Below are positions 55,688 through 63,438 of a DNA stretch of 64,000 nt, one piece after another. How positions within the stretch are numbered: position 1 is the first letter of the stretch; every line of letters begins with the position of its first letter. A model generated the notes under the pieces. The model was not told the origin of the DNA and did no database searches. It was given only the letters and a program-made list of their open reading frames with translations. The DNA is from Aestuariivita boseongensis. Its GTDB lineage: Bacteria; Pseudomonadota; Alphaproteobacteria; Rhodobacterales; Rhodobacteraceae. The stretch is from the NCBI RefSeq assembly GCF_001262635.1, contig NZ_JXYH01000009.1, forward strand, positions 1 to 64,000, written 5' to 3'. Made by a program: the position numbers and the translations under genes.

Positions 55688-56416
55688 ATGCAGGGCAAGT
55701 TTCAAACGGCGTTAAGCGTGATCTTCCCACCCCGCTGTGTTGGGTGCGGATCGCTTGTGGATACGGATTTCCAGCTCTGCGGGTCCTGCTGGGTGCAGAC
55801 GCCGTTCATCACGGGGCTGGTCTGTGACGGGTGCGGTCTGCCGCTGCACGGGTCATCCGATGGTCAGACCGTGCAATGCGACGACTGCATGGAGATGCCG
55901 CGCCCCTGGAAAGCGGGCCGCGCGGCCTTGCTGTATCAGGACGGCGCACGGCGCATGGTGCTTGCGCTGAAGCACGGCGGCCGGATGGAAGTGGCGCGCG
56001 CTGCAGCGGGCTGGCTGGAGCGTGCGGCGGGCGATCTGCTGCGCCCCGATACGCTGATCGCGCCGATCCCGTTGCACTGGACGCGGCTGTTTCATCGCAC
56101 CTTCAACCAGTCCGCAGCACTGGCGCAGGCCCTGGCAGACAAAACAGGGTCGCAGATATGTCCCGATCTGCTGATCCGGCCGAAACGCACCCTTCCGCTG
56201 GACCGAAAATCGGTGGCCGAACGGTTTGAGGCGCTGTCCGATGTCATGTCGGTTCATCCGCGCAGGGCGGGTCTGATCCGGGGCAGGCCGGTTTTGCTGG
56301 TCGATGATGTGATGACCTCGGGCGCGACATTTACAGCCGCAGCGCAGTGCTGCCTGCAGGCCGGAAGCGGTGACGTTTTCGTGCTTGCACTGGCGCGCGT
56401 TGCAAAGGACGCCTAA
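55688..56416 (+). CDS. ComF-family phosphoribosyltransferase-like protein
   Basis: A 242-residue protein of the ComF/DprA-associated family, required for DNA uptake in competent species though widely present. The zinc-finger cysteines are CVGCG near residue 18, CGSC near 32, CDGCG near 45 and CDDC near 64; the phosphoribosyl diphosphate-type motif VLLVDDVMTSGAT is near residue 205. The start ATG at 55688 is 17 bases from the divergent methyltransferase gene. A glutaredoxin gene follows 39 bases later. Confidence 0.9.
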   Translation: MQGKFQTALSVIFPPRCVGCGSLVDTDFQLCGSCWVQTPFITGLVCDGCGLPLHGSSDGQTVQCDDCMEMPRPWKAGRAALLYQDGARRMVLALKHGGRMEVARAAAGWLERAAGDLLRPDTLIAPIPLHWTRLFHRTFNQSAALAQALADKTGSQICPDLLIRPKRTLPLDRKSVAERFEALSDVMSVHPRRAGLIRGRPVLLVDDVMTSGATFTAAAQCCLQAGSGDVFVLALARVAKDA

Positions 56417-56455
56417 ATGCCTGACAAGTGATGGGAACCAAAAAGGTCAGTCAGA

Positions 56456-56713
56456 ATGCAACCGGTTGAAATCTATACCTCGCCGCTCTGCGGGTTTTGT
56501 CATGCGGCCAAGCGGCTGCTGACGCAGAAGGGCGTGCGTTTTTCCGAGATCGACGTGATGGCCAATCCGGATCGTAAGCCCGAGATGATCCAGCGTGCCA
56601 ATGGCGGGCGCACCGTGCCGCAGATCTTTATCGGGGACGTCCATGTGGGTGGCTGTGACGATCTTTACGCGCTGGAGCGCGCGGGCAAGCTGGACGGCTT
56701 GCTGGCAGCCTGA
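56456..56713 (+). CDS. grxC: Glutaredoxin 3-type protein with CGFC active site
   Basis: An 85-residue glutathione-dependent oxidoreductase. Active site SPLCGFC with Cys12 and Cys15, in place of the more usual CPYC; TVPQIFIG near residue 61 has the cis-proline and GGCDDL near 72 binds glutathione. The stop overlaps the nitrilase start by one base (TGATG). Confidence 0.92.
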   Translation: MQPVEIYTSPLCGFCHAAKRLLTQKGVRFSEIDVMANPDRKPEMIQRANGGRTVPQIFIGDVHVGGCDDLYALERAGKLDGLLAA

Positions 56714-57543
56714 TGCGGGGGGCGCTGGTTCAGCTGACGTCGGGCGATGACCCCGAGGCCAACCTGATCCAGACATCCGGCTTCATTGCCGATGCCGCAG
56801 CGGGCGGCGCGGAATTTATCCTGACCCCTGAGGTGACGAATTGCGTCTCGGCCAGCCGCATGCGGCAGAATGAGGTTCTGGCGCATGAGGCCGATGACAA
56901 GACGCTGGCCGCTTTGCGCGCGCAAGCGGCGGATCTGGGTATCTGGCTGCTGATCGGATCGCTTGCGGTGAAGACGGATGATCCGGACGGGCGCTTTGCG
57001 AACCGGTCGTTCATGATTGATCCGTCGGGCGAGATCGTCGCGCGATATGACAAGATCCATATGTTCGATGTGCAGGTCAGCGCGGAAGAAACCTATCGCG
57101 AATCCGCTGGGTACCGGCCGGGGGAAAAGGCGGTGATCGTGCAGACCCCCTTTGGCCCGGTCGGCATGACGATCTGTTATGACATTCGCTTTCCCTATTT
57201 GTATCAGGCGCTTGCCCAGGCTGGCGCGCGCATTCTGACGGTGCCCTCGGCCTTTTCACCGGTCACTGGTGCAGCGCATTGGGAATCACTTTTGCGGGCC
57301 CGCGCGATCGAGACGGGCTGCTATGTTCTGGCCCCGGCCCAAACCGGTACGCATCCCGCCACACGCGGCCGGGAGCGCAAAACTTATGGGCATTCTATGG
57401 TGATTTCCCCCTGGGGTGAGGTCTTGGTTGATGGTGGGACAGAGCGCGGCATTCACTTTTTCGATCTGGATGGTACATCTGTTGACGATGCGCGGCGCAA
57501 AGTGCCGTCGCTGACCCATGTGAGACCGTTCGAAGATCCGTAA
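56713..57543 (+). CDS. Carbon-nitrogen hydrolase (nitrilase family)
   Basis: A 276-residue C-N hydrolase with the Glu-Lys-Cys triad: glutamate in ILTPEVTN near residue 40, lysine in RYDKIHMFD near 114, cysteine in MTICYDIRFP near 154. The layout fits the omega-amidase/Nit2 group, which hydrolyses amides such as deaminated glutathione; the link to a glutaredoxin neighbour is in line with that, but it is inference. It overlaps grxC by one base and the MarR gene by one base (TAATG). Confidence 0.9.
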   Translation: MRGALVQLTSGDDPEANLIQTSGFIADAAAGGAEFILTPEVTNCVSASRMRQNEVLAHEADDKTLAALRAQAADLGIWLLIGSLAVKTDDPDGRFANRSFMIDPSGEIVARYDKIHMFDVQVSAEETYRESAGYRPGEKAVIVQTPFGPVGMTICYDIRFPYLYQALAQAGARILTVPSAFSPVTGAAHWESLLRARAIETGCYVLAPAQTGTHPATRGRERKTYGHSMVISPWGEVLVDGGTERGIHFFDLDGTSVDDARRKVPSLTHVRPFEDP

Positions 57544-57986
57544 TGCCCGAAGAGTCCGGCGCCCTTGCCGTCACCCTGTTCAGTGAGATTCTGACCGCCG
57601 ACCAGCTGTTGCGGAACCGGTTGTCGAAGGTGCTGCCCAAGGGGATGGAGATCTCTCATTTTTCGGTTCTGAACCATCTGGCGTTTACCGGGCAGGAACG
57701 CAGCCCCGCACAGCTGGCCAAGACGTTTCATGTGACGCGCGGTGCGATGACGAACACGCTGTCCCGGCTGGAATGGGCGGGATATGTGCATATCCGGCCC
57801 GACTGGGACGACGCGCGACGCAAGATGGTGGCGATCAGCCCGGCGGGTCGGCGCGCACGGGATCAGGCAATATCCTCCATCACGCCGCTGCTGAACGAGG
57901 TCGTTGGCGATCTGGGCAGCGACAAGGTGCGCGCCGCGCTGCCGATTTTGCGAGAGCTCCGAGGCAAACTGGAAAGCGAGGCTTGA
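57543..57986 (+). CDS. MarR-family transcriptional regulator
   Basis: A 147-residue winged-helix regulator. The recognition helix is in AKTFHVTRGAMTNTLSRLE near residue 60 and the wing carries RPDWDDARRKMVAISPAGR near 83. It starts inside the nitrilase stop, so it is in the grx-nitrilase transcript. A 355-base region packed with repeated motifs follows its stop; binding to that region is possible but not shown. Confidence 0.9.
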   Translation: MPEESGALAVTLFSEILTADQLLRNRLSKVLPKGMEISHFSVLNHLAFTGQERSPAQLAKTFHVTRGAMTNTLSRLEWAGYVHIRPDWDDARRKMVAISPAGRRARDQAISSITPLLNEVVGDLGSDKVRAALPILRELRGKLESEA

Positions 57987-58005
57987 GGCCATCATCGGGC
58001 TTTGC

Positions 58006-58036
58006 CCGTTAACCTGACAAAGAAATTGGTTAACGG
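58006..58036. promoter_or_regulatory. Inverted repeat CCGTTAACC / GGTTAACGG after the MarR gene
   Basis: CCGTTAACC (58006-58014) and GGTTAACGG (58028-58036) form a perfect nine-pair inverted repeat with a 13-base centre, 20 bases after the MarR stop. A third copy GGTTAACGG lies at 58153-58161. It could be a terminator stem or a paired operator. Confidence 0.5.
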
Positions 58037-58070
58037 CTCTGTCTTGCAGAGATTCGGCGGCATGATTTGC

Positions 58071-58114
58071 GTGCACATGCCGTGCACAACGTGTGCTCCG
58101 CTTGTGCACCGGAT
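58071..58114 (+). repeat. Four 11-base-phased GTGCAC elements
   Basis: GTGCAC at 58071, 58082 and 58104, and GTGCTC at 58093, start at exact 11-base steps, so they lie on one face of the DNA helix. The units are GTGCACATGCC, GTGCACAACGT, GTGCTCCGCTT and GTGCACCGGAT. Only the first six bases are kept. Confidence 0.55.
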
Positions 58115-58164
58115 CCTGCAGGCGGTGAAAAGGTTGAGCCGCCGTCCAGTGAGGTTAACGGCGT

Positions 58165-58182
58165 ATCAACACGCGTGTTGAT
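58165..58182. promoter_or_regulatory. Perfect 18-base palindrome, candidate operator
   Basis: ATCAACACGCGTGTTGAT is its own complement, about 160 bases before the CidA/LrgA gene and 180 bases after the MarR gene. The size fits a dimeric regulator such as MarR. Confidence 0.5.
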
Positions 58183-58341
58183 GTCATCCGCTGTGGCAAA
58201 GCGGTGTCAGGCTGGCTGGTGGCCAAAGCAGACTGATCCGCGAAGATACGCCAAGCGAGATGTGTCGTCTTTTCCCTGTTTCCGTTTGACAGCACCTTTC
58301 AGCTTGCCGTCGGCCTTAATCAAAGCCAGCCTGCTTGTATC

Positions 58342-58704
58342 ATGAAAACGATGCTTCCTACTTTGGGTCTGCTTCTTGGCTGTCAGTTATGTGGCGAGGT
58401 CGCAGCACGTGGTCTGGGCCTGCCGATACCGGGTCCTGTTCTTGGTCTGGTTCTGATGATCGCGATCTTGCGGACATGGCCCGCTGCCGCCGCGCAGATC
58501 CGCGCAACCGTTGGGGTCATCCTTGCGAACCTGTCTTTGATGTTCGTCCCTGCAGGGGTCGGGGTGATTGGCAATCTCGACGTATTGGCGGATGACTGGT
58601 TCGCCCTGCTGGTCATATTGACGGTATCAACCCTTCTGGCGATGTGTGCGGCTGTCACCACGTTCATCGGTGTCAGCAAGCTGATCGGGGGGCCGCCGGA
58701 ATGA
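58342..58704 (+). CDS. CidA/LrgA family holin-like membrane protein
   Basis: A 120-residue protein with four hydrophobic helices (about residues 5-22, 27-45, 58-76, 85-110) and the typical GLPIPGPVLGLVLM block near residue 25. Such proteins work with an LrgB/CidB partner in membrane-damage or metabolite (pyruvate/glycolate) transport in other bacteria. The start ATG at 58342 has no strong Shine-Dalgarno sequence. The stop overlaps lrgB by four bases. Confidence 0.9.
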   Translation: MKTMLPTLGLLLGCQLCGEVAARGLGLPIPGPVLGLVLMIAILRTWPAAAAQIRATVGVILANLSLMFVPAGVGVIGNLDVLADDWFALLVILTVSTLLAMCAAVTTFIGVSKLIGGPPE

Positions 58705-59417
58705 ACGCCGCGGCAGATCTTTGGAGCTATCTTTCAGCGACGCCCCTTACATGGCTGACAGTGACCATTCTGGCCTATCTTGCGGCCGATGCCGCTGCGC
58801 GCGCCTTGCGCAATGCACCCTGGGCCAATCCCGTTCTTTTCTCGGTTCTTTTGATCGCACCGGTCCTGTGGGCGACCGAGACGGATTACGCTGCTTACTT
58901 CGAAGGTGCACAGTTCATTCATTTCCTTCTTGGTCCCGCCACCGTCGCATTGGCGTTGCCACTGTGGGACAACAGGGACATGATCAAGCGTTCGGTTGCG
59001 CCCATTCTTCTGGCCCTGTTTGTCGGATCATTTGTCGCGGCGGGATCGGCCATTCTGCTTGCGCGCGCGTTTGCGCTGCCGACCGAAGTTATTCTTTCGC
59101 TTGCACCCAAGTCGACAACGGCGCCCGTGGCACTTGGGGTGTCCGAAGCCGTTGGCGGCATTCCCACTTTGACGGCAGTTCTGGTGATTCTGACGGGTGT
59201 GATCGGGGCCGTCACCGTGACGCCGCTGATGAACATGCTTCGCATATCGGACTGGCGTGCCCGGGGATTTGCCGTAGGAGTGGCCGCCCACGGCATAGGA
59301 ACGGCGCGTGCGTTTCAGGTGAACGAGGTCGCAGGTGCCTATGCCGGCATTGCCATGGCGCTGAACGCCCTTCTGACCAGCCTGATCGTGCCGGCTCTTG
59401 TGCGCTGGTTCATGTGA
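58701..59417 (+). CDS. LrgB/CidB-family membrane protein
   Basis: A 238-residue protein with about six to eight membrane helices. LGPATVALALPLW near residue 78 and the segment PKSTTAPVALGVSEAVGG near 133 followed by AHGIGTARAFQ near 195 are the signature blocks of the LrgB family. GGCCGCCGGA is upstream; ATG 58701 overlaps the previous stop by four bases, the normal CidA-CidB pairing. The last codons overlap a degenerate parS-like sequence. Confidence 0.92.
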   Translation: MNAAADLWSYLSATPLTWLTVTILAYLAADAAARALRNAPWANPVLFSVLLIAPVLWATETDYAAYFEGAQFIHFLLGPATVALALPLWDNRDMIKRSVAPILLALFVGSFVAAGSAILLARAFALPTEVILSLAPKSTTAPVALGVSEAVGGIPTLTAVLVILTGVIGAVTVTPLMNMLRISDWRARGFAVGVAAHGIGTARAFQVNEVAGAYAGIAMALNALLTSLIVPALVRWFM

Positions 59418-59421
59418 AACA
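59406..59421. other. Degenerate parS-like sequence at the lrgB stop
   Basis: TGGTTCATGTGAAACA matches 14 of 16 positions of parS. It lies about 43 kb from the probable origin and overlaps the stop codon of lrgB. ParB can bind degenerate sites; whether this one is used is unknown. Confidence 0.3.
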
Positions 59422-59562
59422 CGCATGCGCAAAGGCCGCGCCTTGAGCAGAGTCATCGCAAACCCGGATTGATCGTTCAGCCCGGCTGCGGCTGTCCAGC
59501 CACCGCGAAGATTTCGAAACAATGCCATATTGCTGACAGCTTTGTTGACCAAGGCTGTTTGC

Positions 59563-60576
59563 ATGGAGCAGTACGCAAACACCCTTTCTGAATTTCTGTC
59601 TGTGGTCGCCGGTCCGACAAGCCGGTTGTGGCCCGTCTATTTGCTGGTCACGCTGGGTCTCTGCATGATCATCTACCGACAACAGGCAGTGCGGACATCT
59701 TTCGTGAAGTGGCTGTTTCCCAAGTCCATTTATTTCCACGCGTCGCACATCGTGGATCTGAAAGTGTTCGTCCTGAACCGGATATTTACGGCCATTGGAA
59801 TGTTCAATGTGGTGGTGTTCAGCCCGATCGTCGCCTTGGCCATCGTCAATATGTTTGGCGCCGGGGGCACGGAAGATCCTTTGCATCCGGTGCTGATTGC
59901 GATCCTGCTGCTGATGGCTGGCGACTTCGCGACCTATTGGGTGCACCGGGTGCATCATGAAAGCCGCATCATATGGCCGTTTCATTCGCTGCACCATTCG
60001 GCCGAGGTGATGACGCCCATCACTGTGTATCGCAAACATCCGATATATGATCTGATCTCGTCCTTTGTGCGCGGTGTACTGATCGGTGGGCTGCAGGGCG
60101 TGATGCTGTGCGTATTCGATCAGGCCCCAACGGCGGCCACAATTGCCGGTGTGAATGCGTGTTACATCCTGTTCAACATTGCCGGGTCCAACCTGCGCCA
60201 CAGTCATGTCTGGCTGAGCTTTGGGCCGGTGATCGAACATATCTTCATCTCTCCGGCGCAGCATCAGATCCATCATTCGCTGGATCCGCGTCATCACAAC
60301 AAGAACTACGGTGAGGTTCTGGCCATCTGGGATTGGATGTTCGGCACGCTGTATGTCCCGCGCCAGCGGGAGACGGTTGAATTCGGTCTGGGCGACCGCC
60401 ATGGCAACCGGATCGCGCAGCCCCATGACAGCCTGAGCGCTGCGATGGTTGTGCCGGTGCGGGACAGTCTGCGTCAGATCGCCAAACTATTGGGGATGCG
60501 CCGGTATCGCATGAGCGCAGGCGAGGGGGCGGCCGCGACGGCCACGCCCGAAACCCCTTCCACACCGGCCGAGTAG
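59563..60576 (+). CDS. Fatty acid hydroxylase / sterol desaturase family membrane di-iron enzyme
   Basis: A 337-residue membrane protein with histidine clusters HRVHH near residue 128, HSLHHS near 143 and HQIHHSLDPRHHNK near 234, which bind the di-iron centre of the ERG3/fatty-acid-hydroxylase superfamily. Hydrophobic helices lie before and between them. The substrate is unknown; ornithine lipid or carotenoid hydroxylation are possibilities for this family. ATG at 59563; the tail after residue 310 is alanine- and proline-rich. Confidence 0.87.
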   Translation: MEQYANTLSEFLSVVAGPTSRLWPVYLLVTLGLCMIIYRQQAVRTSFVKWLFPKSIYFHASHIVDLKVFVLNRIFTAIGMFNVVVFSPIVALAIVNMFGAGGTEDPLHPVLIAILLLMAGDFATYWVHRVHHESRIIWPFHSLHHSAEVMTPITVYRKHPIYDLISSFVRGVLIGGLQGVMLCVFDQAPTAATIAGVNACYILFNIAGSNLRHSHVWLSFGPVIEHIFISPAQHQIHHSLDPRHHNKNYGEVLAIWDWMFGTLYVPRQRETVEFGLGDRHGNRIAQPHDSLSAAMVVPVRDSLRQIAKLLGMRRYRMSAGEGAAATATPETPSTPAE

Positions 60577-60580
60577 CGTC

Positions 60581-61699
60581 GTGTCGCGGGGTTTCTCTGT
60601 CTATCTTGATGCGGTCCGCTTTGCCGCGGCCATGCTGGTTCTGTTTTCGCATTTCGCCTATCCGCGCTTCAGCGATGGCCGCTGGCTGTGGGTGCGCGAG
60701 CTGAACCTGGGCAGCGATGCCGTGGTGATGTTCTTTGTTCTGTCCGGGCTTGTGATCAGCCATGTGGTGCAGAACACGCCCGGGCGTCCGGGAAAGTTCG
60801 CCTTTGATCGTGTCACGCGGCTTTTGTCGGTTGCGCTCCCGGCGCTGGTTTTCGGCTTTGTGCTTGACCGGCTGGGAACGCAGATTGCGCCTCAGGTCTA
60901 TCCAGGGTGGGTTTATGCCTACACGCCGCTTTGGGAAATCCTGCTGCGCGGCCTGACTTTTTCAAATGAGTGGGCGGGGTTGGCCACGCGGCTTGGCAGC
61001 AACGGGCCCTTCTGGTCGCTGAGTTACGAGGCGGCGTATTACGCGCTGTTCGGGATCGCGATCTATACGCAGGGGGCGCGGCGTATCGTTCTTCTGGCGC
61101 TGGGCGGCTGGGTGTTTGGTCTGAACATCCTGCTGTTGCTGCCCGCGTGGCTGTTGGGCGTTGCGGTGCACAGGTTCATCTTGAGTGACCGTGTTCCCAG
61201 CGGGCAGGTTGCTGCCGCCTTCGCGATCCTGCCGCTGCTGGCGTATGTGATCGCGCTTTATCTTGGTGTACCTGATCTGTTGCGCGCCCCGATTGCGGCC
61301 TATGACGCCGTTTTGCGGTTCTCGGACGAATTCATCTGGAACAACCTTCTGGCCGTTCTGATGGCGTTGCACCTTCTGGGGATGGCCGGCATTTTGCGGC
61401 AGCGTCAATCCATGCGCCATGCCACGCAGATCCGCTGGCTGGCGGGGGGGAGTTTCTCGCTCTACCTGGTGCATTACCCGGTTTTGCAGATGCTTGCGGC
61501 CTTTGGTTTTGCCAGCGCGACCCTGCTTGAGGACGCGCTGCTGATCGGTATGACCCTGGCGATCTGTTACGGCTTTGCAGCGCTGTTCGAGCGGCGGTTG
61601 GCCGCGGTCCGGCAAGCCTTGCTTCGCCTGCGTCCCAAGGCTGGACTATCCGCTGACACCGGCTTCAAGCAGGCTTCAGCGCCGCCGTCACGTAGTTGA
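60581..61699 (+). CDS. Acyltransferase 3 (OafA/YrhL-type) membrane protein
   Basis: A 372-residue inner-membrane acyltransferase with about ten hydrophobic helices. Conserved marks are the early histidine in [10 protein letters not shown] near residue 24, [12 protein letters not shown] near 49 and [13 protein letters not shown] near 291. It may add acyl groups to exopolysaccharide or lipopolysaccharide; the target is unknown. The GTG start lies five bases after the hydroxylase stop. The 3' end overlaps the convergent ubiG by 35 bases. Confidence 0.88.
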   Translation: MSRGFSVYLDAVRFAAAMLVLFSHFAYPRFSDGRWLWVRELNLGSDAVVMFFVLSGLVISHVVQNTPGRPGKFAFDRVTRLLSVALPALVFGFVLDRLGTQIAPQVYPGWVYAYTPLWEILLRGLTFSNEWAGLATRLGSNGPFWSLSYEAAYYALFGIAIYTQGARRIVLLALGGWVFGLNILLLLPAWLLGVAVHRFILSDRVPSGQVAAAFAILPLLAYVIALYLGVPDLLRAPIAAYDAVLRFSDEFIWNNLLAVLMALHLLGMAGILRQRQSMRHATQIRWLAGGSFSLYLVHYPVLQMLAAFGFASATLLEDALLIGMTLAICYGFAALFERRLAAVRQALLRLRPKAGLSADTGFKQASAPPSRS

Positions 61700-62411
61700 C
61701 GCTGAGATCGCGGTCAGAGATTTTCCAGCTCCAGCTGACGGGGTTGAAGACGAACCCCTTGCGGTCGACCGGATTCAGACCGGCATCGCGCATCAGGTCG
61801 AACAGCTCATCGGGCGTGATGAACTTGTTCCATTCATGCGTGCCCTTTGGCAGCCAGCGCATCACCACTTCGGCCCCGAAGATCGCCATGACATAGCTTT
61901 TGGGATTGCGGTTGATCGTGGAACAGATGTGCAGCCCTCCGGGCTTCAGAAGCCGTTGGCAGGCGGTCAGATAGCTGATGGGGCTGGCGACGTGTTCGAC
62001 CACCTCCATATTCAGAACCACGTCGAATTGTTCGCCCGCGGCGGCCATGTCTTCGGCGGTGGTGTGGCGGTAATCAATATCCAGCCCGGATTGTTCTGCG
62101 TGCACTTTCGCCACGGGGATATTTCGTTCGGCGGCATCGGCCCCCACAACATCGGCACCCAGCCGGGCCATGGGTTCACACAGCAGCCCGCCGCCGCAAC
62201 CGATATCGAGGATACGCAGACCTTTGAACGGTTCAGGCTGGCTCAGATCGCGGTCAAATTCTCCGGCTATCTGAGTCGTAATATAGTCTAGGCGGCAGGG
62301 GTTGAGCATGTGCAGCGGTTTGAATTTGCCGTTCACATCCCACCATTCCGCAGCCATCGCCTCGAATTTAGCGATTTCACCCGGGTCAACGGTGGTTTGT
62401 TGCGCTTGCAT
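61665..62411 (-). CDS. ubiG: UbiG, ubiquinone biosynthesis O-methyltransferase
   Basis: Methylates the two hydroxyl groups in ubiquinone synthesis. The 248-residue protein has [17 protein letters not shown] near residue 20, the SAM motif [14 protein letters not shown] near 69, and the [10 protein letters not shown] segment near 160, all typical. ATG 62411 is preceded by GGAGACAGGA; the alternative ATG at 62423 has no such signal. Divergent from pip by 49 bases. Confidence 0.96.
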   Translation of the reverse strand: MQAQQTTVDPGEIAKFEAMAAEWWDVNGKFKPLHMLNPCRLDYITTQIAGEFDRDLSQPEPFKGLRILDIGCGGGLLCEPMARLGADVVGADAAERNIPVAKVHAEQSGLDIDYRHTTAEDMAAAGEQFDVVLNMEVVEHVASPISYLTACQRLLKPGGLHICSTINRNPKSYVMAIFGAEVVMRWLPKGTHEWNKFITPDELFDLMRDAGLNPVDRKGFVFNPVSWSWKISDRDLSVNYVTAALKPA

Positions 62412-62460
62412 TCCTGTCTCCATGTGCTCTTTTGTCCGTCGCGGACTATATAGGTCAGTA

Positions 62461-63438
62461 ATGGACAAATTCTTGGATCAAAAGCGCGCAATGCAGTATC
62501 TGTACCCGCCGATCGACCCGTTCGATCAGCGGATGCTGGACGTGGGCAATGGTCACCAGATTTATGTCGAACAATGTGGGGAGCCGAACGGCATCCCGGT
62601 TGTGGTCTTGCATGGCGGTCCCGGGGGCGGATGCAGCCCGGCGATGCGGCGCTATTTCGATCCGCGTGTCTATCGTGTGATTCTGTTTGATCAGCGCGGG
62701 TGTGGGCGGTCGCGGCCCCATGCGTCGGTGACCCACAACACCACATGGCATCTGGTCGAGGATATCGAGGCGATCCGCCGGGCACTGGGCATTGATGCGT
62801 GGTGCGTCTTTGGCGGCAGCTGGGGCGCGACCCTGTCGCTGGTTTATGCGCAAGAACATCCCGACCGCGTGTTGCGGCTGATCCTGCGCGGTGTGTTCCT
62901 GATGACCAAGGCCGAGCTGGATTGGTTCTATGGCGGCGGCGCGGGCAAGTTCTGGCCCGAGACATGGTCGCGGTTTGTATCGCTGATTCCACAGGATGAA
63001 CGCGATGACTTGATCCGCGCCTATAACCGGCGGCTGTTTTCCGGCGATCTGTCGTTGGAGACGCGCTATGCCCGCGCCTGGTCAGCCTGGGAGAATGCGC
63101 TGGCGTCGATTCATTCGAACGGCTCATCTGGGGAAAGCCCTGGGGATTATGCGCGCGCCTTTGCGCGGCTTGAGAACCATTACTTCATCAATGGCGGGTT
63201 TCTGGAGTTTGATGGGCAGATCCTGGCGCATATGGGCCGGATCTCTCACATCCCCGGTGTGATCGTGCAGGGGCGGTATGACATGATTTGCCCGCCGACT
63301 TCCGCCTATCGGTTGGCAGAGCTGTGGCCGGCCTGTGAGCTGAAGATGATCCGGAATGCGGGGCATGCTTTGTCTGAACCGGGGATCAGTGCCGAATTGG
63401 TACGCACGATGGATCAGATTGCGGAGGATGTTCTGTAA
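62461..63438 (+). CDS. pip: Proline iminopeptidase
   Basis: Alpha/beta-hydrolase that removes N-terminal proline. The 325-residue protein has [18 protein letters not shown] near residue 12, the nucleophile elbow GGSWGATLS with the serine near 120, [10 protein letters not shown] near 49 (oxyanion HGGPG) and the catalytic histidine in GHALSEPG near 301. No clear Shine-Dalgarno sequence precedes the ATG; TATATA lies nine bases upstream. The stop overlaps the next gene by one base. Confidence 0.94.
   Translation: MDKFLDQKRAMQYLYPPIDPFDQRMLDVGNGHQIYVEQCGEPNGIPVVVLHGGPGGGCSPAMRRYFDPRVYRVILFDQRGCGRSRPHASVTHNTTWHLVEDIEAIRRALGIDAWCVFGGSWGATLSLVYAQEHPDRVLRLILRGVFLMTKAELDWFYGGGAGKFWPETWSRFVSLIPQDERDDLIRAYNRRLFSGDLSLETRYARAWSAWENALASIHSNGSSGESPGDYARAFARLENHYFINGGFLEFDGQILAHMGRISHIPGVIVQGRYDMICPPTSAYRLAELWPACELKMIRNAGHALSEPGISAELVRTMDQIAEDVL

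Larger units (their letters stand above)
57987..58341. promoter_or_regulatory. 355-base regulatory-looking intergenic region before the CidA/LrgA pair
   Basis: No convincing gene here. It holds three copies of the nine-base motif GGTTAACGG (one inverted), four GTGCAC-type motifs at 11-base spacing, and one perfect 18-base palindrome. A TTGACA at 58286-58291 has no good partner at 16-18 bases. The short open frame 58067-58345 shows no coding signal I trust. Confidence 0.55.

Noticed and set aside
58067-58345. 92-codon frame in the motif-rich gap
   Set aside because: Composition shows no family pattern, and it crosses the phased GTGCAC array and the palindrome; regulatory DNA is the better reading.
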